Assembly (NCBI GenBank): GCA_030432595.1
Contig: JAUIGU010000005.1
Location: forward strand, 62,001-126,000
Direction: 5' to 3'
From: Phycisphaerae bacterium
GTDB taxonomy: Bacteria > Planctomycetota > Phycisphaerae > Phycisphaerales > Phycisphaeraceae
Length of the DNA stretch: 64,000 nt
Under the pieces are notes generated by a model. It was given only the letters and a program-made list of their open reading frames with translations, was not told where the DNA came from and made no database searches. This document shows positions 36,767-45,397 of the stretch, piece by piece (positions within the stretch are counted from its first letter, which is position 1; every line of letters starts with the position of its first letter). The position numbers were made by a program, and so were the translations under genes.

Positions 36767-38698
36767 ATGTCCACCCCGGGTGAACATCTCCACGAGTCGG
36801 CGTCGCCCCCGGGCGCCACGTTCGAGCACCCGGAACTCACCTCCGACGCCCGCGCCCTGCTCGACGCCCTCAAGCAGTCGTTCGGCCACGAACGCTTCCG
36901 CGCCATGCAGGCCGAGATCGTCGGCGACGCGCTCGACCGCCGCGACGTCTTCGTCATCCTCCCCACCGGCGGCGGCAAGTCGCTGTGCTACCAGCTCCCC
37001 GCCGTCCTCGAACGCCAGCGCGGGCACGGCGTCACCGTCGTCGTCTCCCCGCTCATCGCGCTCATGCAGAACCAGGTCGACGTGCTCCGCGCCAACGGCG
37101 TCCCCGCCGCCTTCCTCAACTCCACCCTCGACCTCGACGAGCTCTACCAGCACGAGCGCGACGCGATCGCCGGCAATCTCGACCTGGTCTACCTCGCGCC
37201 CGAACGCCTGATGTCGCCGGCCGGGCAGCGCTGGCTCGCGCAGGTGCCCGTCGCGCGATTCGCCATCGACGAAGCCCACTGCATCAGCGAGTGGGGCCAC
37301 GACTTCCGCCCCGAGTACCGCATGCTCGGTGAGCTGCGCGAGTTACACAATGGTCGCTTCCGGGGGGTGCCCGTCATGGCGCTCACCGCCACCGCCACGC
37401 CCCGCGTCGCCGACGACATCGTCCGCCAACTCGCCCTGCGCGAACCCGCCCTCCACCGCGGCGGCTTCGAGCGTGAGAACCTCACCTACGAAGTCCGCCC
37501 CAAACAACGCGTCGTCGAACAGGTCTTGGCGCACCTGCAAGCACACCCCGATGATGAAGGCATCATCTACTGCCAGTCGCGCAACCGCTGCGAGCAGCTC
37601 GCCGCCCGGCTCCAAGAACACAACATCGACGCGCTGCCGTACCACGCGGGCCTCGACAAGGACGTCCGCGAAGCCAACCAGCACGCCTTCATCTTCGGCC
37701 AGGCCCGCGTCGTCGTCGCCACCATCGCCTTCGGCATGGGCGTGGACAAGCCCGACGTCCGCTTCGTCTTCCACGCCGACCTCCCGAAAAACATCGAGGG
37801 CTACTACCAGGAGACCGGCCGCGCCGGACGCGACGGCCTGCCCGCCCGATGTGTGTTGTTCTATTCCGGGGGCGACCGCTCCAAGGTCGAGTTCTTCATC
37901 AACCAGAAGACCGACCCCGCCGAGATCGAGCACGCCCAGCAGCAGCTCGACGAGATGGTCCGCTACTGCCACACCACCGGCTGCCGCACCGCCCACGTCC
38001 TCGAACACTTCGGTGAATCACTCGACGCGTCACGCGACGGGCAATGCCAGCACTGCGACAACTGTTTGAACCCGCCCACGCTCCGCGACATCACCACCGA
38101 CGCCCGCAAGCTCCTCTCCGCCGTCGCCCGCACCGGCCAGCGCTTCGGCCTCACCCACGTCATCGACGTCCTCCGCGGCTCCGCCTCCCAACGCGTCACC
38201 GCCCGACAGCACGACCAGCTCTCCGTCCACGGCATCGGCAAGGACCACCCCGTCGGCCACTGGCGCGCCGTCGCCGAGCACCTCATCAAGGAAGACCTCC
38301 TCGCCCAGTCCCCCGACGAGTTCCGCACCGTCACCCTCACCCCCGCAAGCAAACCCCTGCTGCGCGGCGAACTCAAGATCGAGATGCCCGTCAGCCGCGC
38401 CGTCTCACCCGAGCCCGAGCGCGCCCGCCGCGGCCGACGACCCACCGCCGCCGACATCCCGGACGACCAGGTCGACCACGCCCTGTTCGAGAAGCTCCGC
38501 CAATTGCGCAAAGAACTCGCCGAAGACCAGGGCGTCCCCCCGTACGTCGTCTTCGGCGACGCCGCGCTCCGCCAGATGGCCGCGCAGCACCCGCGCAACG
38601 ACGAGCAGTTCATCGCGATCTCCGGCGTCGGCCGCACCAAACTCGAACGCTACGGCCCCGCGTTCCTCCAACGCATCCGCGAACACGACGACGCCTGA
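36767..38698 (+). CDS. recQ: ATP-dependent DNA helicase RecQ
   Basis: A 643-residue superfamily 2 helicase that unwinds DNA 3' to 5' in recombination and fork repair. Walker A is TGGGKSLCYQLP (about residues 66-77), Walker B DEAHCISEWGHDFRPEY, and the helicase C domain has IIYCQSRNRCE and QETGRAGRDG. The RQC zinc site follows (RYCHTTGCR, then CQHCDNC), then a winged helix and an HRDC domain at the C terminus (LFEKLRQLRKELAEDQGVPPYVVF to RYGPAFLQRI). ATG at 36767 was chosen; an upstream start adds 14 weak codons. Confidence 0.95.
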   Translation: MSTPGEHLHESASPPGATFEHPELTSDARALLDALKQSFGHERFRAMQAEIVGDALDRRDVFVILPTGGGKSLCYQLPAVLERQRGHGVTVVVSPLIALMQNQVDVLRANGVPAAFLNSTLDLDELYQHERDAIAGNLDLVYLAPERLMSPAGQRWLAQVPVARFAIDEAHCISEWGHDFRPEYRMLGELRELHNGRFRGVPVMALTATATPRVADDIVRQLALREPALHRGGFERENLTYEVRPKQRVVEQVLAHLQAHPDDEGIIYCQSRNRCEQLAARLQEHNIDALPYHAGLDKDVREANQHAFIFGQARVVVATIAFGMGVDKPDVRFVFHADLPKNIEGYYQETGRAGRDGLPARCVLFYSGGDRSKVEFFINQKTDPAEIEHAQQQLDEMVRYCHTTGCRTAHVLEHFGESLDASRDGQCQHCDNCLNPPTLRDITTDARKLLSAVARTGQRFGLTHVIDVLRGSASQRVTARQHDQLSVHGIGKDHPVGHWRAVAEHLIKEDLLAQSPDEFRTVTLTPASKPLLRGELKIEMPVSRAVSPEPERARRGRRPTAADIPDDQVDHALFEKLRQLRKELAEDQGVPPYVVFGDAALRQMAAQHPRNDEQFIAISGVGRTKLERYGPAFLQRIREHDDA

Positions 38699-38753
38699 CC
38701 CCTACGCTTCCCCGGCCACCCCACCCACCTCTCTTCGCCCGGAGGCATCCACA

Positions 38754-39182
38754 ATGAGCAAGCCGTTGGCCGCATCCGTAATGATCGCGTCCGTGCTGTT
38801 GATGACCTTGGTCCTTCTCGGCTGTTTGCCCGCCGCCCCCGCCGACGCGCCCGGGCCGCAGCACCCGCGGATCGAACCGGTGCCGGTCGCTGAAGACCCC
38901 GACGCGCTGGTCCGGTCGCACATGATGGCCGGTTGGAGGGACCCGCCGCGGCGCAAGTGGACCATCGCGTACCACCCGATCGACGGGCTGGACGACGCCT
39001 CGGCGTGGCACCTCCAGGGCACGATGTGGTGGGTGCGCCTCGTCTCCCGCGGCGACCCGCTGGACGAGCACAAGATTTACGAGATCGACGCCGCCGCGCT
39101 GAACCAGAACTACGGCACCATCGACTTCTACGTCTACGACCGCCGCGAACTCGGCGACGCTCCACCCCCGGCCGACCGTTGA
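38754..39182 (+). CDS. Predicted lipoprotein
   Basis: A 142-residue exported protein. The hydrophobic stretch VMIASVLLMTLVLLGC ends in a lipobox (LLGC), then a Pro/Ala-rich linker (LPAAPADAPGPQHP). The mature part is a small unrecognised domain with many aromatic residues (KWTIAYHPIDGLDD, GTMWWVRLV, IDFYVYDRREL), probably beta-sheet. GGAGG lies nine bases before the ATG. It follows recQ by 55 bases on the same strand but is unlikely to be related in function. Confidence 0.7.
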   Translation: MSKPLAASVMIASVLLMTLVLLGCLPAAPADAPGPQHPRIEPVPVAEDPDALVRSHMMAGWRDPPRRKWTIAYHPIDGLDDASAWHLQGTMWWVRLVSRGDPLDEHKIYEIDAAALNQNYGTIDFYVYDRRELGDAPPPADR

Positions 39183-39201
39183 CGCGCTGCGGTCGTGTAA
39201 A

Positions 39202-39516
39202 TCACTCTTGGCTAGACAATGCCTTCTCGAAGATTCTCACGAGGTCCGGAGGAGGAAGAAGCGTTTTGTCGGTCCATCGCTCGTGTTGAAAACAGCCGAA
39301 GTATTGTTTGAGCTTTTCGACATTGTTGTTTGATGTCCCCCAATGCCGAAGTATTTGCGGGACTTCGTGAAGGGCGTCCATCAGGTCGTAAACGACGTCT
39401 TGTGACGCGCCGGTGTCACCCGAGTAGTTCCGGCAATACACCATCGCGTGATAGAGCGTGTAGAGCGCCGCGTCCATCACAACGTCGGGTACGGGTTGGG
39501 TATCGGATGACATCAT
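39202..39516 (-). CDS. Hypothetical protein, AT-rich
   Basis: A 104-residue soluble, mostly helical protein, not recognised. It starts MMSSDTQPVPDVVMDAALYT and has helices around LYTLYHAMVYCRNYSG, QDVVYDLMDALHEVPQILRHWG and NVEKLKQYFGCF. AAAGGTG lies 6 bases before the ATG. It is more AT-rich than its neighbours and resembles in style the other small orphan genes of the window. It lies 45 bases downstream of the ion channel gene on the same strand. Confidence 0.6.
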   Translation of the reverse strand: MMSSDTQPVPDVVMDAALYTLYHAMVYCRNYSGDTGASQDVVYDLMDALHEVPQILRHWGTSNNNVEKLKQYFGCFQHERWTDKTLLPPPDLVRIFEKALSSQE

Positions 39517-39561
39517 GAATCACCTTTCGCCCTGGAAACACCTGAGACAATAGGCGTTCCT

Positions 39562-40470
39562 CTAACCTTTCCGCCTCTCCTCCTTCTCCAACGCCCCGCG
39601 CAGCGACCGCACCTGCGACAGCAGGTCGTCCATGCGCTCCTCCAGCATCACCAGTTCTTCCGCCGGCGTGAGCTTGCCGTCTTCGCCCAGGCTCTTTTCG
39701 CGTTGGCGGCGGTTGCGTTCGTCCTCGGCCTCTTCCATCGAGTTGATGATCACGCCGATGAACAGGTTCAGCATGATCATCGTGCCCAGCAGCACGAACG
39801 ACACGAAGTACGCCACGCTCACCAGCGGCCTCGCTTGAGGCTCGAAGTCGTAACGGGCGCGGTCCGCATCCGAGAACGGGTACTGGTCCGAGCCGTACAT
39901 CTGGATGTACATCACGTCGGTCCAGTCCTCGAGCGTGACCACGCGGAACAGCGACAGCATCGCCGTGCCCAGGTCGCGGAAGTGGACCGGGTCGTTGGCG
40001 CGGAAGAGGAACACGCCCGTCACCGCGTAGACGTAGAACATGATCCCCAGCAGGAGCGCCACGAACACCAGCGACGGCAGCGACGCCAGCAGTGAGCCGA
40101 CCAGCAGTTGCAGCTTGGGCACGGAACTGATCAGCCGCAGCGTCCGCAGCACGCGGATCAGCCGCAGCACCGCGGCGTACTCCGAGTCCACCGGCAGGAA
40201 GCACACGACCACGATGAGGAAATCGAAGACGTTCCACGGGTCCAGGAAGTACCGGTAGAACCGCCGGCCGTGCGACGCCATCTTCAGCACCGCTTCGAGC
40301 GCGAACAGCCAGAGCACAATCTCGTCGAGGACGTGCAGCCACCACCCGTGCTCGGCCACGATGCGCGGCGAGGTCTCGAGCCCGACCAAGAGCGCGGCGA
40401 GCAGGATCAGCCACAGCACCGCCCGGCCGAACCACGGGCTGTTGACGAGGGTGTGGATCGCGGAAACCAT
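39562..40470 (-). CDS. Bacterial voltage-gated cation channel (NaChBac/NavAb-like)
   Basis: A 302-residue six-helix channel subunit. S1-S3 span about residues 15-95; the voltage sensor S4 has Arg103, 106, 109 and 112 at three-residue spacing (VLRLIRVLRTLRL). S5 is about 132-156, the pore loop has the selectivity filter TLEDWTD at 179-185, and S6 is about 218-245 (LLGTMIMLNLFIGVII). A charged coiled coil follows (LEERMDDLLSQVRSLRGALEKE), the tetramer-forming tail of this family. Sodium channels read TLESWSM or TLESWAS; the two acidic residues here recall the engineered calcium-selective TLDDWSD, so calcium passage is plausible. Confidence 0.88.
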   Translation of the reverse strand: MVSAIHTLVNSPWFGRAVLWLILLAALLVGLETSPRIVAEHGWWLHVLDEIVLWLFALEAVLKMASHGRRFYRYFLDPWNVFDFLIVVVCFLPVDSEYAAVLRLIRVLRTLRLISSVPKLQLLVGSLLASLPSLVFVALLLGIMFYVYAVTGVFLFRANDPVHFRDLGTAMLSLFRVVTLEDWTDVMYIQMYGSDQYPFSDADRARYDFEPQARPLVSVAYFVSFVLLGTMIMLNLFIGVIINSMEEAEDERNRRQREKSLGEDGKLTPAEELVMLEERMDDLLSQVRSLRGALEKEERRKG

Positions 40471-40533
40471 CGTGGGGGATGGTAATGGGGCGGCCGGTCT
40501 TTAGACCAAACGCGTGGCCGTGTGGTCTGAATC

Positions 40534-40580
40534 AGCCGGACACGGGCCGCGTCCGGACCGGGACCGGCCCGGTCCCGGTT
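40534..40580. repeat. Palindromic doublet, family E, copy 2
   Basis: AGCCGG-ACACG-GGC-CGCGT-CCGG (40534-40556, one mismatch) stands head to head with CCGG-GACCG-GCC-CGGTC-CCGG (40558-40578, perfect). The flanks and loop match the doublet at 6357-6403 but the stems differ and stay paired. It lies between the channel gene start and copy 2 of the long repeat. Confidence 0.7.
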
Positions 40581-40599
40581 GGGCGCGGGGGGCGATGCG

Positions 40600-41018
40600 T
40601 GTCACGTTCCTGCGCACGCTTGGTCCGGTACTTCGCCGCGGCGTCTTGACCTGCGGGTAAAATGAATACAGCGAGAGTGGAGCGTGGCCTCCGCGTGGGT
40701 GCCAGGTGGGTGAGGGCTTGAGTTTCTTAATCACGAAATGCCGTGTGGCCTTGGACGCGGGTGGGTCGGGATGGAGCCCGACCGCACGCCGTCTCCCGCC
40801 GGAACCCCCCGAGTGAGTCCCATCCGAAGCGCGGTGACGGCGGGTTGAAAAACCGACGCCGGCCGGGGGTCTGTGGATCGTGACGGCGGTCCCGCCCCGG
40901 GTTTGTTTCGAAAGCGAGTTCATAGCGAGCCGGGCCGTGTCGGCCCGGATGCCGGACACCGGGGTGACACACCCCGGCTCGCTCAGAAACGCACACGGTG
41001 TTCTTTGACATGTGAAGC
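40600..41018. repeat. Long dispersed structured repeat, copy 2
   Basis: Same orientation as 5891-6310. The left terminal hairpin (40925-40948) is identical to copy 1, while the right one (40959-40982) reads CCGGGGTG-ACA-CACCCCGG where copy 1 has CCGGGCCG-ACA-CGGCCCGG: four changes that preserve every pair. As a result the long 24-base stem of copy 1 is broken here in its middle, but the small hairpins and the outer GCGAGCCGGG/CCCGGCTCGC pairing remain. The 663 bases 40471-41133 contain no recognisable gene. Confidence 0.85.
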
Positions 41019-41059
41019 AGGGGCGTAAGGAGCTCCACCCACGCAGAGGAAGAAACAGA

Positions 41060-41081
41060 GCCCCGCAGGTGAATGCGGGGC
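41060..41081 (-). terminator. Probable terminator
   Basis: The stem GCCCCGCA/TGCGGGGC has a 6-base loop. On the minus strand it is followed by CTCTGTTTCTTCCT, a broken T-run, 53 bases after the stop of the PEP-CTERM gene at 41134. Confidence 0.5.
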
Positions 41082-41133
41082 CCGCGTGCGTACACCCGTT
41101 GCGTGAGTCGATCTCTGCGTTCACTGGCCGCGC

Positions 41134-42066
41134 TCAGGCGCGCCGCGTTTGACGGCGGTGGCGCAGCGCGGCGGGGAGCAGAAAGACCGCGGCGGCGGGT
41201 TCGGGGACTGCGCCGCCATTGAAACCCGGCGCGGCGCTGCTGCCCCAGTTGAGCAAGACGCCGTCGAGTTCGCCCTGATCGACGAGGCCGGTGGGCAGGT
41301 CGTTCGTCCAGCCGGGCGGGGTGTTGCCGGTCGTGTCCGTGCCCCAGTTCTGGAGCACGAGGTCCAGGTCGCCCTGCTCGACCTGCCCGCTGTTGTTGTA
41401 GTCGCCCGTCAGGGACGCGGCGTCGTAGACGTAGGTCACCTTGATGAACGAGCCCGCCTTGAGCGCGCCGGTGACGCTCGCCGGCGCGATGGTGATGCGG
41501 GCGTTGGCGTCGCCGTCGTAGGTGACGCGGACCGTCGGGTCGCCCCCGCCGCCGGGCGCGACGAAGGCGTCGATCCACGCGGGCGCCGCGGTGCCGGGAA
41601 TCAGCATGTCGACGTTGGCGATGTTGAAGGGTGCCGTGAACACCTGCGGCGGCGCGTTGTGGTCGTTGGTCCCGGTGCCGTTGCCGCCGCCGTTGCCCGA
41701 GAAGATGAGCGCGTCGTTGATCTTGAGCGTGCCCGAGCTGTTCAGGCCGCCGCCGGCCTGCCCGCCGAACGACTCGACGGCGAGGTCGAAATCGAAGAAG
41801 TGCTCGACGTCGATCCGGGTCAGCTCGCCCAGCGCCGGGTCGAACCGGTCGAAGGTGGCCGACAGGTCCAGGTTGCGCGTTGCGTCGGCGGTGACTTCGT
41901 CGAAGAGGGTCTCGGCCGGGACGGAAACGGTCTGCGTCAGTTCGGCGCCCATCGATGCCGCGGTCGCGCCACCCAGGACCAGCGCGGCCGCCGCGATGAA
42001 CGCACGCCGGCCGGACCGCACGGGGGCGGTGACGCGTTGGAGGGTTTGAAGTTTTTTGGAGGTCAT
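41134..42066 (-). CDS. PEP-CTERM protein with dockerin-like repeats
   Basis: A 310-residue exported protein. The signal region (RRAFIAAAALVLGGATAASMGAE) is followed by a beta-rich domain of about 170 residues with Gly/Asn-rich loops (GNGGGNGTGTNDHN), then a pair of dockerin-like calcium loops (GDYNNSGQVEQGDLDLVLQNWG and TGLVDQGELDGVLLNWG) and finally VPEPAAAVFLLPAALRHRRQ, a PEP-CTERM signal. Dockerin-like pairs are common before PEP-CTERM tails in planctomycetes and may bind cohesin-like partners. The start MTSKKLQTLQ was chosen; 27 upstream codons look non-coding. Confidence 0.78.
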   Translation of the reverse strand: MTSKKLQTLQRVTAPVRSGRRAFIAAAALVLGGATAASMGAELTQTVSVPAETLFDEVTADATRNLDLSATFDRFDPALGELTRIDVEHFFDFDLAVESFGGQAGGGLNSSGTLKINDALIFSGNGGGNGTGTNDHNAPPQVFTAPFNIANVDMLIPGTAAPAWIDAFVAPGGGGDPTVRVTYDGDANARITIAPASVTGALKAGSFIKVTYVYDAASLTGDYNNSGQVEQGDLDLVLQNWGTDTTGNTPPGWTNDLPTGLVDQGELDGVLLNWGSSAAPGFNGGAVPEPAAAVFLLPAALRHRRQTRRA

Positions 42067-42196
42067 GGTGAACGTTCCGTCGCCTCGGGTTCGCGGGCGG
42101 TCAAACATGCCAATTCTGACGCGCCGATGCGGGCGGGCAATAGGCATTGCCCTAATGCCGGGTCAAAAGGTTGAAAAGGGTGATGGAGGCGTGGAT

Positions 42197-43069
42197 TCAG
42201 CCCTTCGGCTGCATCTTGTAAGGCCCGCCGTCGCTGAGGTGCTTGCCTTCTTCGACGCGCTGCACCCAGCGCTTCGCCATGTCGGACAGCGTCTGGCCGC
42301 CGTGGGCGGCGGGTTTGACAAACGAAGGTTGCCAATCCGTGAGCCCCAGCCAGTCGTGGAGGACGACGACCTGCCCGTGGCAAGCGGGCCCCGCGCCGCA
42401 GCCGATCACGGGGACGGACGTGGCGTCGACGACGGCCTGGGCCGCCTCGGCGGTGGACTGCTCGATGAGCAGCATGGACGCGCCGGCGTCTTCGAGGCGT
42501 TTGGCGAGCTGGACCATGGCCTTGATCTTGTCGGCGGTGCGGCCGGCGACGACGGGCACGCCCGTGGTCGCGGTGCGTTGCGGGCGCCAGCCGATGTGGG
42601 CGACGACGGGGATCGACGCGCGGTCGAGCTTGTCGACGAGGCCGACGAAGCGTTCGTCCACTTCGATCTTGACCGCGTCGGCACGGCCCTCGGTGATGAA
42701 CCGGCCGGCGTTGCGGGTCGCGTCGGCGTCGTCGGCGTGGTAACTCATGAAGGGCATGTCGCCCATGATGAAGGCTTTGGGCGCGCCGCGTTTGACGGCG
42801 GCGGTGAGGGTGAGCATGAAGTCCAGCGGGGCGTGGACGGTGTCGTCGAAGCCGAGCACGACGTGGCCGGCGGTGTCGCCGACGAGCATGACGTCCAGGC
42901 CGCCGCGGTAGAGCCAGCGGGCGGTGGTGGCGTCGTAGCAGGTGAGGACGGGGATTTTTTTGTTTTCGCGGGCGCGGCGTTTGAGGTCGCGCATGGAGAC
43001 GGCGGGGCGGTCGGGCATGGGGTGTTCGTGCGGAGCGGGCCCGGGGCCGGCGGGGGGAGGCGGGGTCAT
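42197..43069 (-). CDS. panB: 3-methyl-2-oxobutanoate hydroxymethyltransferase
   Basis: The enzyme transfers a hydroxymethyl group from methylene-tetrahydrofolate to 2-oxoisovalerate, giving ketopantoate for pantothenate and CoA. Family blocks are clear: KIPVLTCYDATTARW, VMLVGDTAGHVVLG, FIMGDMPFMSY, VKIEVDE and VVAHIGWRPQ. The product is 290 residues from the ATG at 43069; another Met 17 codons in would give the usual length of about 273, and the Pro-rich lead may not be real. It follows the PEP-CTERM gene's promoter region on the same strand, with no other pan gene in view. Confidence 0.9.
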   Translation of the reverse strand: MTPPPPAGPGPAPHEHPMPDRPAVSMRDLKRRARENKKIPVLTCYDATTARWLYRGGLDVMLVGDTAGHVVLGFDDTVHAPLDFMLTLTAAVKRGAPKAFIMGDMPFMSYHADDADATRNAGRFITEGRADAVKIEVDERFVGLVDKLDRASIPVVAHIGWRPQRTATTGVPVVAGRTADKIKAMVQLAKRLEDAGASMLLIEQSTAEAAQAVVDATSVPVIGCGAGPACHGQVVVLHDWLGLTDWQPSFVKPAAHGGQTLSDMAKRWVQRVEEGKHLSDGGPYKMQPKG

Positions 43070-43211
43070 GGGCACGATCCTATCGGACGCGCGTGCGGAC
43101 TGTGCCGTTTGTGGCGTCGGTGCCGATGACAATGGGCCCGCTTCAACGGGTTTGGGCGACCGGTTCTCATGTCGTGGAACGCCGGCCCGCGAAGTCCGAT
43201 GGGAAGTCACG

Positions 43212-43529
43212 ATGTCCCTTCACCCGACACATCTGGCCGTGGGTTCCTCCCCGTCGTCTTCCCGGCCTTCGGGCGACGCGGTGAACGTGCTGTCGCTGGC
43301 GGTGGTGATCGCGGTGGCGGTGGCGTTATTCCTGCTGGTGGTGTTGCAGCGCGGGCCGGAGCGGGTCGCGGCGAACGTGTCCGAGCCAAACCGCGCCGCG
43401 GTGGTGCCGGGCGCGGCGGCGGGCGCGGGTCGGGAGACGGCGGCGGATGTGTTTCGCCCGATGCTCGAGGGGCAGAACGCGGCGCAGCGCAACGAGCGCG
43501 CGGTGCGTGACGATCTGCGGCCGCGCTGA
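43212..43529 (+). CDS. Small single-span membrane protein
   Basis: A 105-residue protein with one transmembrane helix (VLSLAVVIAVAVALFLLVVL) after a polar N terminus and an Ala/Arg-rich tail (GRETAADVFRPMLEGQNAAQRNERAV). No family was recognised. The ATG at 43212 is 142 bases from the divergent panB start. The gene ends 20 bases before the convergent ABC transporter gene. Coding status rests on the clear helix and codon bias. Confidence 0.6.
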   Translation: MSLHPTHLAVGSSPSSSRPSGDAVNVLSLAVVIAVAVALFLLVVLQRGPERVAANVSEPNRAAVVPGAAAGAGRETAADVFRPMLEGQNAAQRNERAVRDDLRPR

Positions 43530-43549
43530 CACGAGAACACACTCCGCGT

Positions 43550-45397
43550 TCACGCCTCGGTCGCGTGGATGAACTGCCGGTAGAGGTTGGCGTAGATGCC
43601 GGCTTCTTCGAGCAGCTCGTTGTGCGTGCCGCGCTCGACGATCTTGCCGTGGTCCAGGACCAGCACCGTGTCGGCGTGGCGGATGGTGGAGAGGCGGTGG
43701 GCGACGACGAAGCTCGTGCGGTTCTTCAGCAGCACCGCCAGCGCCTTCTGGATGCGGGCCTCGGTCATGGTGTCGACGCTGCTGGTGGCTTCGTCGAGGA
43801 TGAGGATCGCCGGGTCGGCGAGCATCGCGCGGCAGAAGCACACGAGCTGCCGTTGGCCCAGCGACAACGAGCCGCCTTTCTCGCCGACCTGCGTGTAGAG
43901 CCCGTCGGGCAGGGATTCGAGCAGGTCGAGGCAGTCGAGCTTCCGCGCGGCCTCGAAGACTTCCTCGTCGGCGGCGTCGGGTTTGCCGACGCGGATGTTG
44001 TCCATGACTGTGCCGGTGAAGAGGAAGTTGGACTGCAGGACGATGCCGAGCTGGTGGATGAGCGCGTCGGTCTGGAGCTTGCTGACCTCGATGCCGTCGA
44101 TGGTGAGCCGGCCTTCAGTAGGCAGATAGAACTTGGAGATGAGTTTGATGATGGTGGACTTGCCCGAGCCGGTGTGCCCGACGAGGGCGACGGTCTGGCC
44201 GGGCTCGGCGACGAAGTGGATGCCGTGCAGCACGGGGCGGTCGGCGTGGTACCCGAAGCCGACGTCCTCGAACACGACGCGACCCTCGATCGTCGGCGGC
44301 ACGACGGCGTCGTCGTCCTCGAGGTGGTCGGGCTCGCGGTCGAGCAGCGAGAACACACGTTCGGCGCCGGCCATCGCGGTCAGCGCGGTGTTGTGCTGCT
44401 GAGCGATGATGCGGATCGCCTGGAAAAACGCGGGCAATTGGAACACGAACACGACGAGCGCAGCGTAGGTCGCGGCCTGTTGCTCGGGGGTCGCCTCGCT
44501 GAAAGACAGCCCGCCGTACAGCACCTGGTACCCGCCGAGCACGACGAGCAGCGCGAGGAAGAACTGCGAGTTGAGCTCCAGCAGCGGGATGTAGACGCCG
44601 GCCAGCCGCATCGCGCGGATGTTGTAGCTCGCGTGGTCGTTGACCAGGTCGCGGAAGAGCCCGGCGTTGACTTCCTGGCGGACGAAGCCCTGCGTCACGC
44701 GGATGCCCGAGACGGACTCGGCGATTGTCGCGGTGACCCGGCTCATCGACGCCTGCACCTCGCGCCACGCTTGTCCGAGTCGGCGTCCGAAGAAGCGGTT
44801 CATCGCCCAGATCACCGGCGACATCGCGAGCACGAAGAAGAACAGCGGCAGGTCGTACCACGCCATGATGATCGACGCGACGGTGATGTTGCACACGTTG
44901 ACCAGCGTGACGAACAGCACGTCCTGGATGCCCATGCGCAGGGCCTCGGCGTCGGAGCTCATGCGGCTGATGATGCTGCCGACCTTGGTGCGGTCGTAGA
45001 AGCTCATGCCCAGGCGTTGCAGGTGGCGGAAGATGTCGAGGCGCAGGTCGCGGACGACGTACTCGCCGAGCATGAGCGCGAAGCGCTGACGGAAATGCAA
45101 CGTGAAGTAGGTGAACGCGGCGATGGCGAGGAAGCCGGCCGCGCCCCACTGGATGCCGGTCCAGTCCTTGCGGGCGATCGGGCCGTTGATGACGGCGGCG
45201 ATGGCCCACGCCATCGTGGGCACCTGGATGCCGCGGAGGATGACGATGACCAGCAGCGCGTTGCGCATCGCCGCGTACGGCCGGGTGTAGCCCCACAGCC
45301 GGCGGATCAGCGTCCACTGCAGCGGGGCGTGGCGTTTGTCTTCGTCCTCGGCCCGGCGGGTCAGGGTGATGGCGGTGGCGTGGGCGGCTTTGCTCAT
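43550..45397 (-). CDS. ABC exporter half-transporter with consensus Walker B (subunit 2)
   Basis: A 615-residue type IV exporter half: six helices in the first 340 residues, then an ATPase domain. Walker A is GHTGSGKST, Q loop LQSNFLF, the signature is LSLGQRQL (consensus LSGGQ), Walker B ILILDEATSSVD with the catalytic Glu, and H loop VVAHRLSTIR. With the upstream partner it forms a heterodimer in which this Walker site is the hydrolytic one. It overlaps the partner gene by 4 bases (45394-45397). The substrate is unknown; exporters of this class move lipids, peptides or drugs. Confidence 0.88.
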   Translation of the reverse strand: MSKAAHATAITLTRRAEDEDKRHAPLQWTLIRRLWGYTRPYAAMRNALLVIVILRGIQVPTMAWAIAAVINGPIARKDWTGIQWGAAGFLAIAAFTYFTLHFRQRFALMLGEYVVRDLRLDIFRHLQRLGMSFYDRTKVGSIISRMSSDAEALRMGIQDVLFVTLVNVCNITVASIIMAWYDLPLFFFVLAMSPVIWAMNRFFGRRLGQAWREVQASMSRVTATIAESVSGIRVTQGFVRQEVNAGLFRDLVNDHASYNIRAMRLAGVYIPLLELNSQFFLALLVVLGGYQVLYGGLSFSEATPEQQAATYAALVVFVFQLPAFFQAIRIIAQQHNTALTAMAGAERVFSLLDREPDHLEDDDAVVPPTIEGRVVFEDVGFGYHADRPVLHGIHFVAEPGQTVALVGHTGSGKSTIIKLISKFYLPTEGRLTIDGIEVSKLQTDALIHQLGIVLQSNFLFTGTVMDNIRVGKPDAADEEVFEAARKLDCLDLLESLPDGLYTQVGEKGGSLSLGQRQLVCFCRAMLADPAILILDEATSSVDTMTEARIQKALAVLLKNRTSFVVAHRLSTIRHADTVLVLDHGKIVERGTHNELLEEAGIYANLYRQFIHATEA

